Shown here one piece after another: positions 46,962-47,269 of a DNA stretch of 47,269 bases. The DNA is taken from NCBI GenBank assembly GCA_017613375.1, contig JAGADZ010000033.1, forward strand, positions 1-47,269, in the 5' to 3' direction. Positions within the stretch are counted from its first letter, which is position 1; the number at the start of each line of letters is the position of its first letter. The translations under genes and the position numbers were made by a program. The stretch comes from Bacteroidales bacterium. Its GTDB lineage: Bacteria; Bacteroidota; Bacteroidia; Bacteroidales; P3. Below the pieces are notes generated by a model. It worked only from the letters and a program-made list of their open reading frames with translations, searched no databases and had not been told where the DNA came from.

Positions 46962-47269
46962 ATGACCCACTACGAAATCAAATCAAGCAAAGAGTTGCGC
47001 GCCGGCATGGGCGAAGGCCTGGTAGAGGCTGGCAAGCGTAACAGCAATGTCGTCGCCCTGAGCGCCGACGTGAAAGGCAGCGTCAAGATGGACGGCTTCG
47101 CCAAGGAGTTCCCAGAGCGCTTCATCCAGTGCGGCATCGCCGAGGCCAACATGGTCGGCATCGCCGCCGGCCTCTCGCTCTGCGGCAAGGTGCCCTTCAT
47201 CGGGGGCTTCGCCGAGTTCGTCACCGGCCGCGTCTACGACCAGATACGCCAGGTGGTGTGCTACAGCAA
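46962..47269 (+). CDS. Transketolase, C-terminal subunit (cut by window edge)
   Basis: ATG 46962 begins an open frame running off the right edge (102 codons plus two bases seen of about 300-310). The sequence shows the pyrimidine-binding start of the split-transketolase partner: KELRAGMGEGLVEAGKRN, ALSADVKGSVKMDGFAKEF, FIQCGIAEANMVGIAAGLSL and FIGGFAEFVTGRVYDQIRQ. It completes the enzyme with the tktN product. From about 47000 the codon third positions are almost all G or C, unlike tktN and the two genes between. Confidence 0.92.
   Translation, partial: MTHYEIKSSKELRAGMGEGLVEAGKRNSNVVALSADVKGSVKMDGFAKEFPERFIQCGIAEANMVGIAAGLSLCGKVPFIGGFAEFVTGRVYDQIRQVVCYS

Overview
The window comes from the chromosome of a Bacteroidales-type bacterium (phylum Bacteroidota). 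Four things point there. Promoters of the Bacteroidota form (-33 TTTG, -7 TAnnTTTG) recur upstream of genes. Exported proteins carry type IX secretion (T9SS) C-terminal domains of both the A and B kinds. PorD, GldF/GldG and a long periplasmic-domain YidC are encoded. Lipid A and O-antigen genes sit beside an oxygen-sensitive class III ribonucleotide reductase, which fits an anaerobic Gram-negative. The genus cannot be fixed from sequence alone. No tRNA, rRNA, CRISPR array, insertion sequence or prophage was seen; this is core and envelope chromosome rather than a mobile island.

Layout. 1-510: 5' half of serC (minus). 511-1191: very AT-rich gene-free stretch before dnaA. 1192-6604 (plus): dnaA, a flavin reductase-like gene, a D-2-hydroxyacid dehydrogenase and a secreted C10 peptidase. 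6682-8931 (minus): porD and a PLP aminotransferase. 9164-11930 (plus): gyrB and pepE. 11996-12793 (minus): a SUMF1-fold lipoprotein, divergent from 12934-17019 (plus), which holds an unknown exported protein, a T9SS type B IgGFc-binding-like protein and nfo. 17031-19041 (minus): thioredoxin-like, nitroreductase and DUF3298 genes. 19193-27841 (minus): an eight-gene envelope operon running from a catalytically degenerate M28 peptidase through gldF, gldG, a DUF4340 gene, surE, a small membrane protein and lpxB to a SpoIID-like gene, with 4-nt overlaps through the later genes. 28086-29141 (minus): an OmpA-like lipoprotein. 29292-31085 (plus): a ClC protein. 31282-34271 (plus): promoter, cobalamin riboswitch, nrdD and nrdG. 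34295-43320 (minus): an NlpC/P60-CapA fusion, O-antigen ligase, Wzz, a transglycosylase-like protein, nhaD and yidC. 43494-47269 (plus): a small lipoprotein, then tktN, a vWA protein, a membrane protein and tktC (cut by the window end).

How the genes work together. Most of the window serves the cell envelope: lipid A assembly (LpxB), O-antigen or polysaccharide polymerisation and length control, inner-membrane insertion (YidC), peptidoglycan enzymes (NlpC/P60, SpoIID-like, transglycosylase-like) and peptidoglycan anchoring (OmpA-like). T9SS components and T9SS cargo are also present. The replication genes dnaA and gyrB lie within 8 kb of each other.

Most noteworthy: (i) an M28-fold protein that has lost several metal and catalytic residues and heads the GldFG/LpxB operon; (ii) a cobalamin riboswitch with a readable P1-competing alternative stem and terminator ahead of class III nrdDG; (iii) a one-chain NlpC/P60 plus CapA fusion; (iv) a split transketolase whose two subunit genes are separated by a vWA gene and a membrane-protein gene, with the second half showing abruptly high GC at third codon positions. 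Many start codons were set by -7 promoter elements that lie inside longer in-frame extensions.
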